This document shows positions 43,284 through 53,054 of a stretch of 64,000 bases of DNA, piece by piece. The stretch is taken from positions 744,001 through 808,000 of the forward strand of contig NZ_JAKFYQ010000002.1 in the NCBI RefSeq assembly GCF_021533835.1. The letters run 5' to 3'. Positions within the stretch are counted from its first letter, which is position 1; each line of letters begins with the position of its first letter. Below the pieces are notes generated by a model. It worked only from the letters and a program-made list of their open reading frames with translations, did no database searches and was not told the DNA's origin. This DNA comes from Synechococcus sp. Nb3U1. GTDB lineage: Bacteria; Cyanobacteriota; Cyanobacteriia; Thermostichales; Thermostichaceae. The position numbers and the translations under genes are program-made.

Positions 43284-44072
43284 TCAAACCGAGTCCGGCT
43301 GAAAGAGTAGAGTGCCGACTGCAAAAAAGGCGTTGCGCTCCAGCTTTTCTAGTTTCCAGCCCAAAGGTTTGGCCCATGCAAGCAAAGTTTCGGCAGGACG
43401 GGGCACCAGTTCCCAGGGTTTTTGATGGAGATCCACAAATACCTGCTGCAGCATTTTTAGGTTGGGATGGCTTTCTTGGATGGTGAATATCCAACGGGAT
43501 CCCGGTTCTACTACCGCACTGCCATTCTTGAGAACCAGTTGGATTTGTTCCTCTTGGGTGAGGATGTCGAAAAAACCCGAGGCTACCAAAATATCGGCCC
43601 GCTCGGAAGCAAATTCCTTGGGTTCAAAGGCATTGTTGCGTCGAAATTGGATGTCGGGGCGGTTCAGTTGGCTGGCTTTCGCTTGTCCCTGTTGCACAGC
43701 TTCCGGTTCGTAATCTCCGGCGATGATTGTGGCCCGGTTGGGAGGTAGAGCGAACAGGTAGGATCCCACCCCAGCGGCCAAGTCGAAGATCAAAGGTTGG
43801 TGGTAATGGCCCATGGCCTCGGTGAGTTGCTGGATCAGCATTTGTCGGCGGGAACGTACCCCATCCCAAACCGGATGCGAGATGAAAAGACGGTCGAACC
43901 AAACTCCCAATGGAGTGATGCCACGAGGGTGATTTTCGTAGATGTATTCCAGCATCACCCCGGAGTCAAAGCCGGTGCGCCAGCCCAGCCGGATCCCTTC
44001 GCTCAGTTGCCCGATGGTGCGCAGCAAAAGCCGAAAAAGGGCATAGCCAATTCGCTCCAGAATATCGGTCAT
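43284..44072 (-). CDS. Class I SAM-dependent methyltransferase family protein
   Basis: 262 residues from ATG 44072. The SAM-binding region is FDLAAGVGSYLFAL with acidic IAGDYEPEAV as the next strand; ADILVASGFFDILT and SRWIFTIQESHPNLKML follow. The substrate is unknown. The start overlaps the stop of the class V aminotransferase gene (ATGA), so the pair is translationally coupled, downstream of cysS on the same strand. Confidence 0.8.
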   Translation of the reverse strand: MTDILERIGYALFRLLLRTIGQLSEGIRLGWRTGFDSGVMLEYIYENHPRGITPLGVWFDRLFISHPVWDGVRSRRQMLIQQLTEAMGHYHQPLIFDLAAGVGSYLFALPPNRATIIAGDYEPEAVQQGQAKASQLNRPDIQFRRNNAFEPKEFASERADILVASGFFDILTQEEQIQLVLKNGSAVVEPGSRWIFTIQESHPNLKMLQQVFVDLHQKPWELVPRPAETLLAWAKPLGWKLEKLERNAFFAVGTLLFQPDSV

Positions 44073-45136
44073 GGTTGAAGATCCCTTTGGGCTTGCCCTT
44101 CTACTCGACAATCCCACAGCCAGTCTACAGCCCAGTTCAGCTCCCGTTGAGCGTTAAAAATATGGGGGGACAAGCGCACGTATTCTCCCCGCTGGGCGGT
44201 GATGATCCGCCGCCGGTAGCCAGACTGCACAATCGCCTCCGCCCGAACGGATCCCGGTGCAAAAGAGAGGATCCCGGACCAGCGCTTTGGGCAAGAGACC
44301 ACCGGCCAGCCCATTTCCAGCAGCCGTTCGTGCAGAAAATCCCGCCGTTGCTTCACTCCTGCTGTGACAGCCTCCCACCCGATGTGCTCCAGGGTTTTGA
44401 GGTTGGTTTCAAAGCGGGCCAAGGCTGGAGGGGTGATCCAGCCCAGCTCCCATCCTCGGGCCGTCGGGTCGATCCCCAAGTTCAAATCGGGGGGGTGTTG
44501 GAGTCCTAGCCATGTGGGCATCGGGGGATCCAGTTCCTGTAAAACCCGTTGGCTCACCACCAGCAGAGCCAGACCTAACCCCGAGGCCAGCCATTTTTGC
44601 GTACCGGCACACCAGAAGTCCACCTCGGGGATCCAGCTGGGTTTGACCCCAGCAGATTGAATAGCATCCACACAACTCCAGATCCCCTGTGCCCGTGCCC
44701 GCCGTACCACCTGCTGCCAAGGTTGTTCGATGCCGGTGGAGTAGTCAACCGTCGAAAGACTGACCATGCGCACTTTCTCCGGCCAGGGATCCTCCCAATT
44801 CGAGACTGGGATCCCTTCGGCTCCAAAGCGGCTTAAGCGTTGCCAGGGCAAGATGTTGGCCGGAAAGTCCGATTGAGCGTATAGAACTTGATCGCTGGGC
44901 TGCCAAGCGAGCGCCAACGATGCGATGTAAAGAGCTGCACTGGTGGAGGGCAAGAAAGCCACCTGCTCCGGCTGACACCCTAACCAATTGGCCACCCGTT
45001 CTCGCAAAGCTTGAACCCGTCGGAACCAGCCGGGTAGCTGTGTATTTCCCAGAAGCTCCGGAGCAAAGAGACTGCGCAAATAACTGCGGGGAGTGAGGGG
45101 AGCCAGTCCAGCCCAGTTGAGATAGGTCAGCAGCAA
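44069..45136 (-). CDS. Class V PLP-dependent aminotransferase (cysteine desulfurase-like)
   Basis: The family fold starts at YLNWAGLAPL, just inside the TTG at 45136, which has GAAGAGG upstream. An ATG at 45199 is in frame but would overlap cysS by 41 bases. Landmarks are FLPSTSAALYIASLAL, DAIQSAGVKPSWIPEVDFWCAGTQKWL (PLP lysine in TQKWL, split here) and the C-terminal VRLSPHIFNAQRELNWAVDWL. Class V enzymes include desulfurases, kynureninases and isopenicillin-epimerase-like proteins. The active-site Cys loop of true desulfurases is not evident. It lies in an operon with cysS and a methyltransferase. Confidence 0.83.
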   Translation of the reverse strand: MLLTYLNWAGLAPLTPRSYLRSLFAPELLGNTQLPGWFRRVQALRERVANWLGCQPEQVAFLPSTSAALYIASLALAWQPSDQVLYAQSDFPANILPWQRLSRFGAEGIPVSNWEDPWPEKVRMVSLSTVDYSTGIEQPWQQVVRRARAQGIWSCVDAIQSAGVKPSWIPEVDFWCAGTQKWLASGLGLALLVVSQRVLQELDPPMPTWLGLQHPPDLNLGIDPTARGWELGWITPPALARFETNLKTLEHIGWEAVTAGVKQRRDFLHERLLEMGWPVVSCPKRWSGILSFAPGSVRAEAIVQSGYRRRIITAQRGEYVRLSPHIFNAQRELNWAVDWLWDCRVEGQAQRDLQP

Positions 45137-45158
45137 TGGGATCCCTCTTCGGCAAGGG

Positions 45159-46787
45159 TTAGGTATATCTCGATTCTTGAAGCCAGCGGGTGGTGCCATC
45201 CTTTTGATCGACCAGAGTAATGCCCAGAGTTTTCAAGTGCTCCCGAATCCGATCCGCCTCTGAAAAGTTTTTTGCTTTGCGGGCTGCCAAGCGTTGTGCG
45301 ATCAGATCCTCAACATCTTCTGGGCGTAAAGATTCTCTCCTGCTCCCCGATAGCTCTGCTGGGTCCGACTGCTGTGGATGGGCATCTTCCACCACAAATC
45401 CTAAAGTCCCCAGAACCTCCAGCAGAGCCACACTTTTCTGCCTCAGCACCTCCGCTTCCAGATGGGTTTGACCTTGGTGGGTCAATAGGTTGTGTTCGCG
45501 GGTGAGTTCTTTGGCCAATTCAAAAGCGATAGCCAGGGCGCCAGGGGTACCGAAATCATCGTCCATAGTAGATTCAAAGGCTTGTATTGCCCCAGCCTCT
45601 GGGGATTCCAGTGATCCGGAACCCTGCTTGAGGAACTGGTGCGCGGCTTGGATCCCTTTATGGAGGGTGTCCCAACCGTGGCTAGCAGCCTGCATTGCTG
45701 CATCCGTGAGGTCGATCGGGCTACGGTAGTGGGTCTGCAAAAGAAATAGACGCAGAGCCATGGGATCGTAAACGGTGAGGGCTTGCCGGAGGGTAGTGAA
45801 GTTGCCCAAAGATTTGGACATTTTCTCGCCATTGATGTTGAGAAAGCCGTTGTGTAGCCAGTATTTGGCCATGGGCTTGCCGGTGATTGGCTCCGATTGG
45901 GCGAGTTCATTCTCGTGGTGAGGAAAGATCAGGTCAGCGCCCCCAGCGTGGATGTCGATGTGTTCCCCCAGGGTTTCTCGCACCATAGCCGAGCATTCGA
46001 TGTGCCAGCCCGGCCTCCCCCAACCCCAAGGGGATTCAAACCCCGGCTCTGTGAGGGGAGCCGCCTTCCAAAGGGCAAAGTCAAAGGGATCCCGTTTGTC
46101 AGCGCTTTCTTCTCCCACCCGACCACTGGCCCCAGCTTCCATATCCTGCAACTTTCGCCCAGAGAGTTGACCATAATCCGAGAATTTACGGACAGAATAA
46201 TAGACATCGTAGGCCAGCTTCTCAGGCCAATCAGCTGTGGGTGAATCCGCTGCTGGAACAGAAGAAAATTTGGACTCTTTTTTAGACTCTTTGGGTATGG
46301 GATCCCGTACCCGGTAGGCAAAGCCTTTGAGCTCCAAAGATTGGATTAATTCGAACATTGCCTGTAAGGATTGAGTTGCTCTTGGATAAAGATCAGCTCG
46401 CTTGATATTAAGGCGATCCATATCCTGAAAGTATTCTGCGATAAAGCGTTCTGCCACTGATTGCATCGATTCTCCGCGTTCTAAAGCTCGCTTGAGAATT
46501 TTGTCATCCACATCTGTAAAATTCTGTACATACTGCACTCGATACCCACGCCATTCCAGATAGCGACGCACCACATCCCAGACCACATAAGTGCGGGCAT
46601 GGCCGAGATGGCAGAAATCGTAAACGGTGACCCCACAGACGTACATGCGCACCCGTGGTTTTTCTGGGGAAGACAGGTTTGCCGTGCCCCTCAGATCAGA
46701 GGTGGAAGCGGGCAGAAATCCACTCTGCAAAAGCGGAAGAAACGCTTCCTTGCGGCGGGTAAGTGTGTTGTAGACAACCAAACTCAT
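45159..46787 (-). CDS. cysS: Cysteinyl-tRNA synthetase
   Basis: 542 residues, longer than the typical 460-480. Class I motifs are [20 protein letters not shown] (HIGH as HLGH) and KMSKSLGNF. Zinc ligands are the Cys in YVCGVT and those around WHIECSAM and HHENE. Two insertions account for the length: about 20 residues after the first strand ([19 protein letters not shown]) and a charged segment ([21 protein letters not shown]) in the connective region. It charges tRNA-Cys. It heads a minus-strand operon with the aminotransferase and methyltransferase genes. Confidence 0.96.
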   Translation of the reverse strand: MSLVVYNTLTRRKEAFLPLLQSGFLPASTSDLRGTANLSSPEKPRVRMYVCGVTVYDFCHLGHARTYVVWDVVRRYLEWRGYRVQYVQNFTDVDDKILKRALERGESMQSVAERFIAEYFQDMDRLNIKRADLYPRATQSLQAMFELIQSLELKGFAYRVRDPIPKESKKESKFSSVPAADSPTADWPEKLAYDVYYSVRKFSDYGQLSGRKLQDMEAGASGRVGEESADKRDPFDFALWKAAPLTEPGFESPWGWGRPGWHIECSAMVRETLGEHIDIHAGGADLIFPHHENELAQSEPITGKPMAKYWLHNGFLNINGEKMSKSLGNFTTLRQALTVYDPMALRLFLLQTHYRSPIDLTDAAMQAASHGWDTLHKGIQAAHQFLKQGSGSLESPEAGAIQAFESTMDDDFGTPGALAIAFELAKELTREHNLLTHQGQTHLEAEVLRQKSVALLEVLGTLGFVVEDAHPQQSDPAELSGSRRESLRPEDVEDLIAQRLAARKAKNFSEADRIREHLKTLGITLVDQKDGTTRWLQESRYT

Positions 46788-47116
46788 TGGAATCCTTGGT
46801 TTGTAGTTTCAGCTACAGCAAAATTGGTTTTGTGTTCCCAGAAAATACAGTGGTGTGTTCTGTCCGACATCGGATAAGAGTTCCAAAAATCCTGCATAGA
46901 AAACGGCTAGGATCATTGCAGGATAAGCGTTATAGCTGAAATCATCTGCGAAGACTTGTCTAGATTTGTTAACTACGGTACTCTAACCTGAGTGCGAATT
47001 GACCTGTTCATTATCGAACTCCCCTTATCCCTGGCGACCTTGGCAGTGCTTGGCACTAATAGGTTGCTGCTCTTATTTTCACCTCTTCTCTTGCGCTCTA
47101 GTGTCAGTCTGTTTGT
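46788..47116. other. Divergent intergenic region between cysS and the LysM-M23 gene
   Basis: 329 bases with no coding frame. It holds a short palindrome TGTAG...CTACA near 46803-46819 and the perfect 8-bp inverted repeat ATCCTGCA/TGCAGGAT at 46889-46924. Both divergent promoters should lie here. Confidence 0.5.
46889..46924. promoter_or_regulatory. Inverted repeat in the divergent promoter region
   Basis: ATCCTGCA and TGCAGGAT are perfect 8-bp arms around a 20-base spacer. There is no T-run after it, so it is more likely a protein-binding site than a terminator. Confidence 0.35.
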
Positions 47117-48904
47117 GTGAGGACGCCCTTGAGACCCACCCTCTCGAATCCCCGGAATGGGGAACTGGACTCCGCCGGTGCCGCCGTGAGCACCTTTTCC
47201 AGCCCAGCCCTACCTGTTGGGATCCCTTCCGAAGGCTCATTGACTGCTCAGGATCCGGAGATCTCTCAGGATCCGTCTGTTTCCGAAGCTCCCCAGGATG
47301 CTGAAGGTTCCCGTTTGGAATGGGTTGCGGCTTCCCCTCCCATGTTGCCAAAGCCAAGACTGGCAGGGTTTGCTCTATCCCTTGGTTTAACCGGACTGGT
47401 ATGGCTGCTCAAGTTGGAGTTGGATCCCTCCGCGGAGTCTTTGGAAACCTTAGTGCGGGATCCCCAGCAGGCGATTCCAGATCCTCTGTCCGAGCTGGCC
47501 CAGGGAACCTCTGATAAATCGAATAAATCGAACGCTTCGCTTCGGCGTACCTATCCCGTTTGGGCCAATGGGCTTTTGCTCATGCTGGGTTTGGCAGGAG
47601 CCGCCACGCTGCAGCAGCGACAACTGAATCGCCAGCCCTTGACCCCTCTTCCTCCGGTAATAGAGCGGATCCCGCCCTCGGTGCATACCCTATCTGGGGC
47701 TTTGCAGCAAAACTACGACCTCAAAAAAGCACAGCTACGGGAAGCTTTCCAAGAAGGAGCCATTCCCACCGGCGAAGGGCCTAAGGGCATTCTGGAGCAC
47801 GAGGTTCAGCCTGGGGAAACCCTGTGGCAACTGACCCAGATGTATCAGCTGGACGCTGCTGCGATCACAGTGTCCAATGGCATTCAGGCCAATACCCCGT
47901 TGGAGCCTGGTCAAACCCTGTGGATCCCCAGTCAGCCGGGATTGGTCTATACCGTCAAGCAGGGAGATACCCTTGAGGATGTGGCCAATCGCTATCAGGT
48001 TTCGCAGCAACAGATCATCGCCGCCACCCCCCTTAATCGACCTGAATACTTGCGCATTGGTCAACGCTTGCTCATTCCCGGCGATGTCAGCCAGTTGATC
48101 AACCGGCAAAAGGAGATGATTGCGGCTCAGAAGGCTCGGGAGGAGGAAGAACGCCGCCGCCAAGAAGAGGAGGCCCTGCGCCGAGCAGAGGAACAAGCTC
48201 GCCAGGAAGCCGAACAGCAACGTCTGGCGGAAGAAGCTCAACGGCAAGCCGAACAAGAACGTCAGACCCAAGCCGCCCTCTTGGCCAGTGGATCCCTAAC
48301 CCACACCGTCGGCTCCGGCGACACGATTGAGCGCATTGCCGCCCGCTATGGGGTAACCCAACGCTCCATTATTCAGGCCAACAACCTGCGCAATCCTCAT
48401 TGGCTGCGCATTGGCCAGCGTCTGGCGATTCCGGCACCAGGTACGCAGCCCACCCAAGCGCCGGCTCCACCAGCTCAGCCTCAACCCCAGGCCCAACCGG
48501 TACCAGCAGCTCCTCCTCAAGCCCGCAGCAGCAGCGGTTTTGTCTGGCCGGTTTCTGGGCAAATTACCTCTGGTTTTGGCTACCGTCGGGGGCGTCTCCA
48601 TGCTGGGGTGGATATCCCTGGCCCTGTGGGATCCCCGATTGTGGCGGTGATGGAGGGAACTGTGATTTTTGCTGGTAATGGCGGCGATGGCTATGGCAAC
48701 CGGGTGGATATTCGCCATCCCAACGGGTTAGTCACCCGCTACGCCCACGGGCATCAGATTTACGTGTCCAATGGCCAGTACGTGCAGCAGGGACAAACGA
48801 TCATGAGCCGAGGTAGCACCGGCTGGAGTACCGGCCCTCACCTGCACTTCGAAGTGCGCCCCGGCGGAGGTGCCCCTGTGGATCCACGTCCTTATCTACC
48901 CTAA
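47117..48904 (+). CDS. LysM-repeat M23 metallopeptidase (murein hydrolase)
   Basis: 595 residues. One or two hydrophobic segments (about 81-95 and 146-165) anchor it. Then come three LysM repeats: HEVQPGETLWQL (about 227), YTVKQGDTLEDV (277) and HTVGSGDTIERI (396). A Glu/Gln/Arg-rich coiled coil lies between the second and third (about 330-390), and a Pro/Gln linker follows. The C-terminal M23 domain has zinc ligands in HAGVD, and PHLHFEVR at the end. It would cleave or remodel peptidoglycan as a septal or envelope hydrolase (NlpD/EnvC type). The GTG start at 47117 is uncertain. Confidence 0.9.
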   Translation: MRTPLRPTLSNPRNGELDSAGAAVSTFSSPALPVGIPSEGSLTAQDPEISQDPSVSEAPQDAEGSRLEWVAASPPMLPKPRLAGFALSLGLTGLVWLLKLELDPSAESLETLVRDPQQAIPDPLSELAQGTSDKSNKSNASLRRTYPVWANGLLLMLGLAGAATLQQRQLNRQPLTPLPPVIERIPPSVHTLSGALQQNYDLKKAQLREAFQEGAIPTGEGPKGILEHEVQPGETLWQLTQMYQLDAAAITVSNGIQANTPLEPGQTLWIPSQPGLVYTVKQGDTLEDVANRYQVSQQQIIAATPLNRPEYLRIGQRLLIPGDVSQLINRQKEMIAAQKAREEEERRRQEEEALRRAEEQARQEAEQQRLAEEAQRQAEQERQTQAALLASGSLTHTVGSGDTIERIAARYGVTQRSIIQANNLRNPHWLRIGQRLAIPAPGTQPTQAPAPPAQPQPQAQPVPAAPPQARSSSGFVWPVSGQITSGFGYRRGRLHAGVDIPGPVGSPIVAVMEGTVIFAGNGGDGYGNRVDIRHPNGLVTRYAHGHQIYVSNGQYVQQGQTIMSRGSTGWSTGPHLHFEVRPGGGAPVDPRPYLP

Positions 48905-48971
48905 GCTCAGCCAGTCCGGTGATAAATTGTTAGCCTAAAGGCAGTAATCTCCATACCGTAGGAACACGCCG

Positions 48972-50282
48972 ATGCAGTGGGTGAACGCACTCTCCCAGCT
49001 CCCCTCCCTAGAAGCGGCTCTGCGGCAAGTGGTGGAAGAGGCCAAAGCAAAGCTTCAGGCAGCCCAACTCAAAAGCGCCCTAACGCGACAAGTGCAAACG
49101 GTGGGATCCGGCAATTTGCCTGGGGTGCTGACGGGGTATGTGCCCTCTCAAACGCCGCGCCCTAGCCTTGGGATCCTATTTGTGTCGGCGGCCTTTGCTA
49201 GCGAATATATCCGCGTGTTACCGCTGCTGTCGGATCTTCTGGATGTTGAGGTGTTGATCGGGTGTTCGGGGGGGGGCATTGTCGGTGGAGTCCAGGAAAT
49301 CGAAGACGGCCCGGCCCTGTCTTTGTCGTTGGCGGTGTTACCGGATGGGATAGTGCACCCTTTCCATGTGCGGGGCAGTCAACTGCCGGATTTGGATGCG
49401 GCCCCTTCTGCCTGGACGGATTTGATCGGAGTATCTCCGCAAACAAGACCGAATTTCCTGCTCCTAGCGGATGGATTTTCCTCCGGGGTTTCAGAACTGT
49501 TGCAGGGCTTGGACTTTGCCTATCCTGGTGCGGTCAAGGTGGGCGGATTGGCCAGTGGCGGTCGTAGCCCCAACAGCAACGCGCTGTTTTTGCGGGATGC
49601 CCGTACCCCGACCCCGCGGCAGGAAATGCATCGGGAGGGAACAGTAGGGTTGGCCCTCTACGGCAACGTGGTACTAGAGGCGGTGGTAGCCCAGGGGTGC
49701 CGCCCGATTGGGGATCCCTTGCGGGTAACCGAGGCAGAAGGGAACGTGATTCTTGGGCTGGAAGGGCGTGCCCCGTTACCTTTGCTGCAGGAGTTGGCGG
49801 AACGGCTTAGCCCTGCCGACCAACAGTTGGCCCGTCACTCCCTCTTCATCGGCTTGCTGATGAATGAATTCAAACTGGATCCCACCCCAGGTGATTTTTT
49901 GATACGGGTGATTTTGGGGATCGACCCGCGGATAGGGGCGATGGCAATCGGAGATCGAGTGCGCCCTGGCCAAACGGTGCAATTTCATCTGCGGGATGCC
50001 CAGACGTCATCGGAGGATTTGCGCTGGGCCTTAAGCCGCTATCAAGCAGAACAGCCTCCAGAGCCTAGACCGGATCCCTGTGGGGCATTGATGTTTGCCT
50101 GCCTGGGGCGAGGTCAGGGGCTTTACGGCACACCCCACTTCGATTCGCAACAATTTCGGGAATTAGTGGGGGATCTACCGCTGGGGGGCTTTTTCTGTAA
50201 TGGCGAGATTGGCCCGGTGGGGGGAACGACCTTTCTACACGGCTACACCTCCTGCTTCGCTATCGTGCGACCCACCCATTGA
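48972..50282 (+). CDS. FIST-domain signal-transduction protein
   Basis: 436 residues. The FIST N domain covers about 60-240 (LIGCSGGGIVGGVQEIEDG; AYPGAVKVGGLASGGRSPNSNALFL), and the FIST C domain about 265-430, ending with GALMFACLGRGQGLYGTPHFDS and GFFCNGEIGPVGGTTFLHGYTSCFAI. FIST domains are sensory modules thought to bind small ligands such as amino acids, often feeding histidine kinases or cyclases. Here it stands alone without an output domain. The 3' end overlaps a convergent membrane-protein gene. Confidence 0.88.
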   Translation: MQWVNALSQLPSLEAALRQVVEEAKAKLQAAQLKSALTRQVQTVGSGNLPGVLTGYVPSQTPRPSLGILFVSAAFASEYIRVLPLLSDLLDVEVLIGCSGGGIVGGVQEIEDGPALSLSLAVLPDGIVHPFHVRGSQLPDLDAAPSAWTDLIGVSPQTRPNFLLLADGFSSGVSELLQGLDFAYPGAVKVGGLASGGRSPNSNALFLRDARTPTPRQEMHREGTVGLALYGNVVLEAVVAQGCRPIGDPLRVTEAEGNVILGLEGRAPLPLLQELAERLSPADQQLARHSLFIGLLMNEFKLDPTPGDFLIRVILGIDPRIGAMAIGDRVRPGQTVQFHLRDAQTSSEDLRWALSRYQAEQPPEPRPDPCGALMFACLGRGQGLYGTPHFDSQQFRELVGDLPLGGFFCNGEIGPVGGTTFLHGYTSCFAIVRPTH

Positions 50283-50663
50283 CGGACGGCTTCTGCTCCT
50301 GCTCATCTGCCCTCGTTTTGCCCGCTGTCCAAGATGTTGCAGCGGCCCAGGAAACGCCATGGCCCAACCGACCCACAGCACACAGAGTAGCCCCAAACCG
50401 ATCAGCACAAAAGTTGGGATCCGCACCACCCCCACCCAAAACCAGCTCCATACATGCACTTCTAACAGACCTACCCACACCAGGCTCACTCCAGCCACGG
50501 TTCTCCGTTGCCACTGGGGCCACTCCAACGCCGTGAACACCAATACCTGCAGCGTGATCAACAGGCAGGCCGGAACCAAAGCCCCACACACCCAGCCACA
50601 GTAGGCTCGTGACCAACTCAGGATGAGCCCCAAGCCTGTCATCAGGGTGTGGATCCCAGTCAT
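50235..50663 (-). CDS. Hypothetical four-helix membrane protein
   Basis: 142 residues from the ATG at 50663 (after CGGAG). About four hydrophobic helices (HTLMTGLGLILSW; GALVPACLLITLQVLVFTALEW; TVAGVSLVWVGLLEVHVWSWFW; VLIGLGLLCVLWVGWAMAF) precede a basic tail RAKRGQMSRSRSR. No family is recognised. It overlaps the FIST gene end by 48 bases in convergent orientation, so the tail is uncertain. A long antisense open frame in the same region is a shadow. Confidence 0.5.
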   Translation of the reverse strand: MTGIHTLMTGLGLILSWSRAYCGWVCGALVPACLLITLQVLVFTALEWPQWQRRTVAGVSLVWVGLLEVHVWSWFWVGVVRIPTFVLIGLGLLCVLWVGWAMAFPGPLQHLGQRAKRGQMSRSRSRPSMGGSHDSEAGGVAV

Positions 50664-50759
50664 GGTCAATTCTCCGATGCGAAATTTCCCCTAAGGCTAC
50701 CTCAATCCGTTTGACCAACAGAGGATGCCACGACATTTTTGACATTCTTGATGCAAGGA

Positions 50760-50831
50760 AGCGGGCGATGAGACTCGAACTCACGACATCCAGCTTGGGA
50801 AGCTAGCGTTCTACCACTGAACTACGCCCGC
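50760..50831 (-). tRNA. trnG: tRNA-Gly (CCC)
   Basis: On the minus strand: acceptor GCGGGCG/CGCCCGC, D arm TAGTTCAGTGGTAGAA, anticodon stem CTAGC/GCTGG around TTCCCAA (anticodon CCC, codon GGG), T loop TTCGAGT, and discriminator T as in glycine tRNAs. Confidence 0.93.
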
Positions 50832-50930
50832 AGTGTTCAACAATTCTATCAGACCCCTCGGTCCGGGTCAGTAGAGCATCGGCTTTATGCTGAGGGACAG
50901 AACAGAACCTCGACAGATAGGTACTTCACC

Positions 50931-51530
50931 ATGTCAACCCCGTTCCCCTGGCCGTACCGCACCCCAGGGATCCCTGACTCCGCCTTCGAACGTATTCCCG
51001 GGATCCCCATGAGCCCCAGAGAGGTGCGCGTATTGGTGCTGAGCCAGTTGCGGTTGGGAGAAAACCACTGTTTGTGGGATATCGGCGCCGGTACAGGTAC
51101 CATCGCCATTGAAGCAGCCGTCCTATGCCCAAAAGCTCAAGTGATCGCCGTTGAGCGAGATGCGGAGGTTGTCAGCCTGATCGAGGGCAATTGTGAAAAA
51201 TTTGGTCTGAGCAACATCCAGGTAATTCAAGGAATAGCCCCAGACTGTCTGCAGCAGCTTTCTCCGCCACCAGATCGCATCTGTATTGAGGGAGGTTACC
51301 CTTTACAAGAGATCCTGGAGTCTTGCTGGCAATACCTCAGTCCAGAAGGGCGGATTGTAGCTACTACCCATTCTTTGGATGGACTCTACGGCCTTTCTGC
51401 CGGGTTAGCCGCTGTGCGGGCTCATCACGTAGAGGTGATTCAATCGGCGGTCAATCGGCTGGAACACCGTGGGCGGGCACAAATGCTCGTGGCGCTGGAT
51501 CCCACCTTCGTTTTGAGCGGGGAAAAATGA
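50931..51530 (+). CDS. cbiT: Cobalt-precorrin C15-methyltransferase/decarboxylase CbiT
   Basis: 199 residues. IPMSPREVRVLVLSQL is the CbiT opening helix, LWDIGAGTGTIAIEAAVLCP the SAM site and VIAVERDAEVVSLIEGNCEKFG the second strand, followed by RICIEGGYPLQEILESCW. It methylates C15 and decarboxylates the acetate side chain of a (cobalt-)precorrin in B12 synthesis. CbiT stands apart from CbiE here, unlike the fused CobL. No cobalamin riboswitch fits in the short leader between the tRNA and the start. Confidence 0.9.
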   Translation: MSTPFPWPYRTPGIPDSAFERIPGIPMSPREVRVLVLSQLRLGENHCLWDIGAGTGTIAIEAAVLCPKAQVIAVERDAEVVSLIEGNCEKFGLSNIQVIQGIAPDCLQQLSPPPDRICIEGGYPLQEILESCWQYLSPEGRIVATTHSLDGLYGLSAGLAAVRAHHVEVIQSAVNRLEHRGRAQMLVALDPTFVLSGEK

Positions 51531-52108
51531 ACTAAGTTTTATGTGGTTGTGTTTACATTGTTTGGCAAACTTTTCCAAAGGGATATCGAAGGGATGGGAT
51601 TGGACTATCTCAAGCCAGTCGAAAAAACTGACAGGCAGCAGAAATCTTAAGCTATACCAATGTTTCTCGATTACATACCTAAATTTGCTCTTATACCAGA
51701 TACAGAGAGCTGCGAAACCTCATAGTTATGGATCGATCCCAATACCAGTTTCGGGAGTCACAGGAAGTCAGATTGCGGCAACTGTTGATTCGGGAACGCT
51801 GGCCAGAAATGCTGAAGGGCTGCCGGGCCTGTATCCATTGGGACGACTTCAAACGGCCAGAATGCTGTGGAGACTGCGGCATCGGCGACAGACGCCGAGA
51901 AGAAATGTCTAGAGAGAGCCACTCCGGCAAATCTTCATGAACTTGGTGAAGAAGTGCTGTGGAAACTCAATCCGGATTCCCGTAGTTACAGCCCTTTTGT
52001 TGGTTACCCCGCATCGGATCATCTCAGGTCATCCAGGAGCGCTGGCCTACAATTTGTCAGGGATGTAAGCCTTGTTGTAGAAAATCCACCAAAGGGCTGT
52101 ACTTATAC
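51531..52108. other. Largely non-coding gap
   Basis: 578 bases between cbiT and the convergent RlpA-like gene. Apart from the small Cys-containing reading frame at 51728-51940, nothing looks coding; several overlapping short frames lack ribosome-binding sites and family patterns. Confidence 0.45.
51728..51940 (+). CDS. Possible small Cys-rich protein (70 aa)
   Basis: The frame starts MDRSQYQFRESQEVRLRQLL. It contains CRACIHWDDFKRPECCGDCG, a five-cysteine cluster that could bind a metal, and ends in a charged tail. There is no clear Shine-Dalgarno. No family is recognised. The amphipathic start and Cys spacing favour a real protein, but it could be chance. Confidence 0.35.
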   Translation: MDRSQYQFRESQEVRLRQLLIRERWPEMLKGCRACIHWDDFKRPECCGDCGIGDRRREEMSRESHSGKSS

Positions 52109-52510
52109 TTAGTTTAAACTCATCAAAATACCAGAGAGGGGTGGTTCTTCTGCAGGCAAAAGACGCACTTCTACCTGAGCCACTCCTTGCTCATAAATTC
52201 CCAGCTTGCGGGCTGCGACGGTGGAAATATCCAGATCCCGACCCCGAATAAAAGGGCCGCGATCCAAAACATCCACCACCACCTTCTGCTCGGGTTGCTC
52301 AGGATTGGTCAAGAGCAAGCGTGTGCCAATGGGTAAGGTGCGGTGGGCGGCAACGAAGTCTTGTTCCGGTCGAAAGAGGCTGCCATCCTTAAGTCGATTC
52401 CAGCTTTGTCCGGGGGGCAGTTGGCCGTAGTGGCTCACCACCATCTGTTCTGGCTCTCCGGGCACCGGTGGCAATAGAGCAATCAAAGCGCTGGTCAGCA
52501 AATCGATCAT
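52109..52510 (-). CDS. RlpA-like double-psi beta-barrel protein
   Basis: 133 residues. VVSHYGQLPPGQSWNRLKDGSLF opens the fold. AAHRTLPIGTRLLLTNPE and VVVDVLDRGPFIRGRDLDIS, with the catalytic-type Asp in DIS, and a final GVAQVEVRLL are the RlpA barrel. RlpA proteins bind or cleave denuded glycan strands at the septum. The N-terminus (MIDLLTSALIALLP) is a short hydrophobic stretch that may serve for export. Confidence 0.8.
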   Translation of the reverse strand: MIDLLTSALIALLPPVPGEPEQMVVSHYGQLPPGQSWNRLKDGSLFRPEQDFVAAHRTLPIGTRLLLTNPEQPEQKVVVDVLDRGPFIRGRDLDISTVAARKLGIYEQGVAQVEVRLLPAEEPPLSGILMSLN

Positions 52511-52802
52511 CCACTCTTCCTCGTTAAACGAAAGTTCCCTGGAAAATGTGTCCAGAGATACAGAGACGATCGATTTTTGTCTGAGGTTCCACAGGGGATC
52601 CCTTGGGGGTGGTTGTCCCTATGGGGGTATTCAACAGATGCGCTGATGGCGAAGGGGTCAGAAGAGGCGGATTCTCCAGAAATGCAAACTACTGTGTCGA
52701 TCCCCACACACTTCTCCACACCTCGCATTCTTCCTTAGAAATTGAGCTAGAGTAGGTCAGGTCGGTTCCTGCGGTGGGCCGCCTTTTTGGGAGGGCAAAA
52801 CC

Positions 52803-53054
52803 ATGAACATTGGAGATCGGGTGCGGGTTCGTACCAGCGTGATCGTCTATCACCACCCGGAATATCGCAATCAACCCTTTGATATTAAAGGAATGGAAGG
52901 GGAGCTGAAGGCAGTGATCCGAGATTGGAATGGCCGCCCAATCAGCGCCAATTTCCCCTTTCAAGTGCAGTTTAGCGGCAAGTTTCGAGCCCATCTACAG
53001 GCAGATGAGCTAGAGGTGATCGAGTCCATCGCTCCCTCAGAGACAGCGGCCTAG
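52803..53054 (+). CDS. ftrV: Ferredoxin-thioredoxin reductase, variable chain
   Basis: 83 residues. MNIGDRVRVRTSVIVYHHPEYR, then NQPFDIKGMEGEL, NGRPISANFPFQVQF and AHLQADELEVIE: a complete SH3-like FtrV barrel. It pairs with the catalytic chain FtrC to pass electrons from ferredoxin to thioredoxin in light regulation of metabolism. ftrC is elsewhere. The stop overlaps the end of the convergent phycobilisome-like gene by 4 bases. Confidence 0.93.
   Translation: MNIGDRVRVRTSVIVYHHPEYRNQPFDIKGMEGELKAVIRDWNGRPISANFPFQVQFSGKFRAHLQADELEVIESIAPSETAA

Noticed and set aside
36420-46946. Shared TGTAGTTTCAGC near 36,432 and 46,803 as a second repeat family
   Set aside because: Only a 12-base match without matching partner ends; such matches are expected by chance in 64 kb.
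50832-50930. Cobalamin riboswitch in front of cbiT
   Set aside because: The leader is only about 100 bases and I see no B12-box-like sequence.
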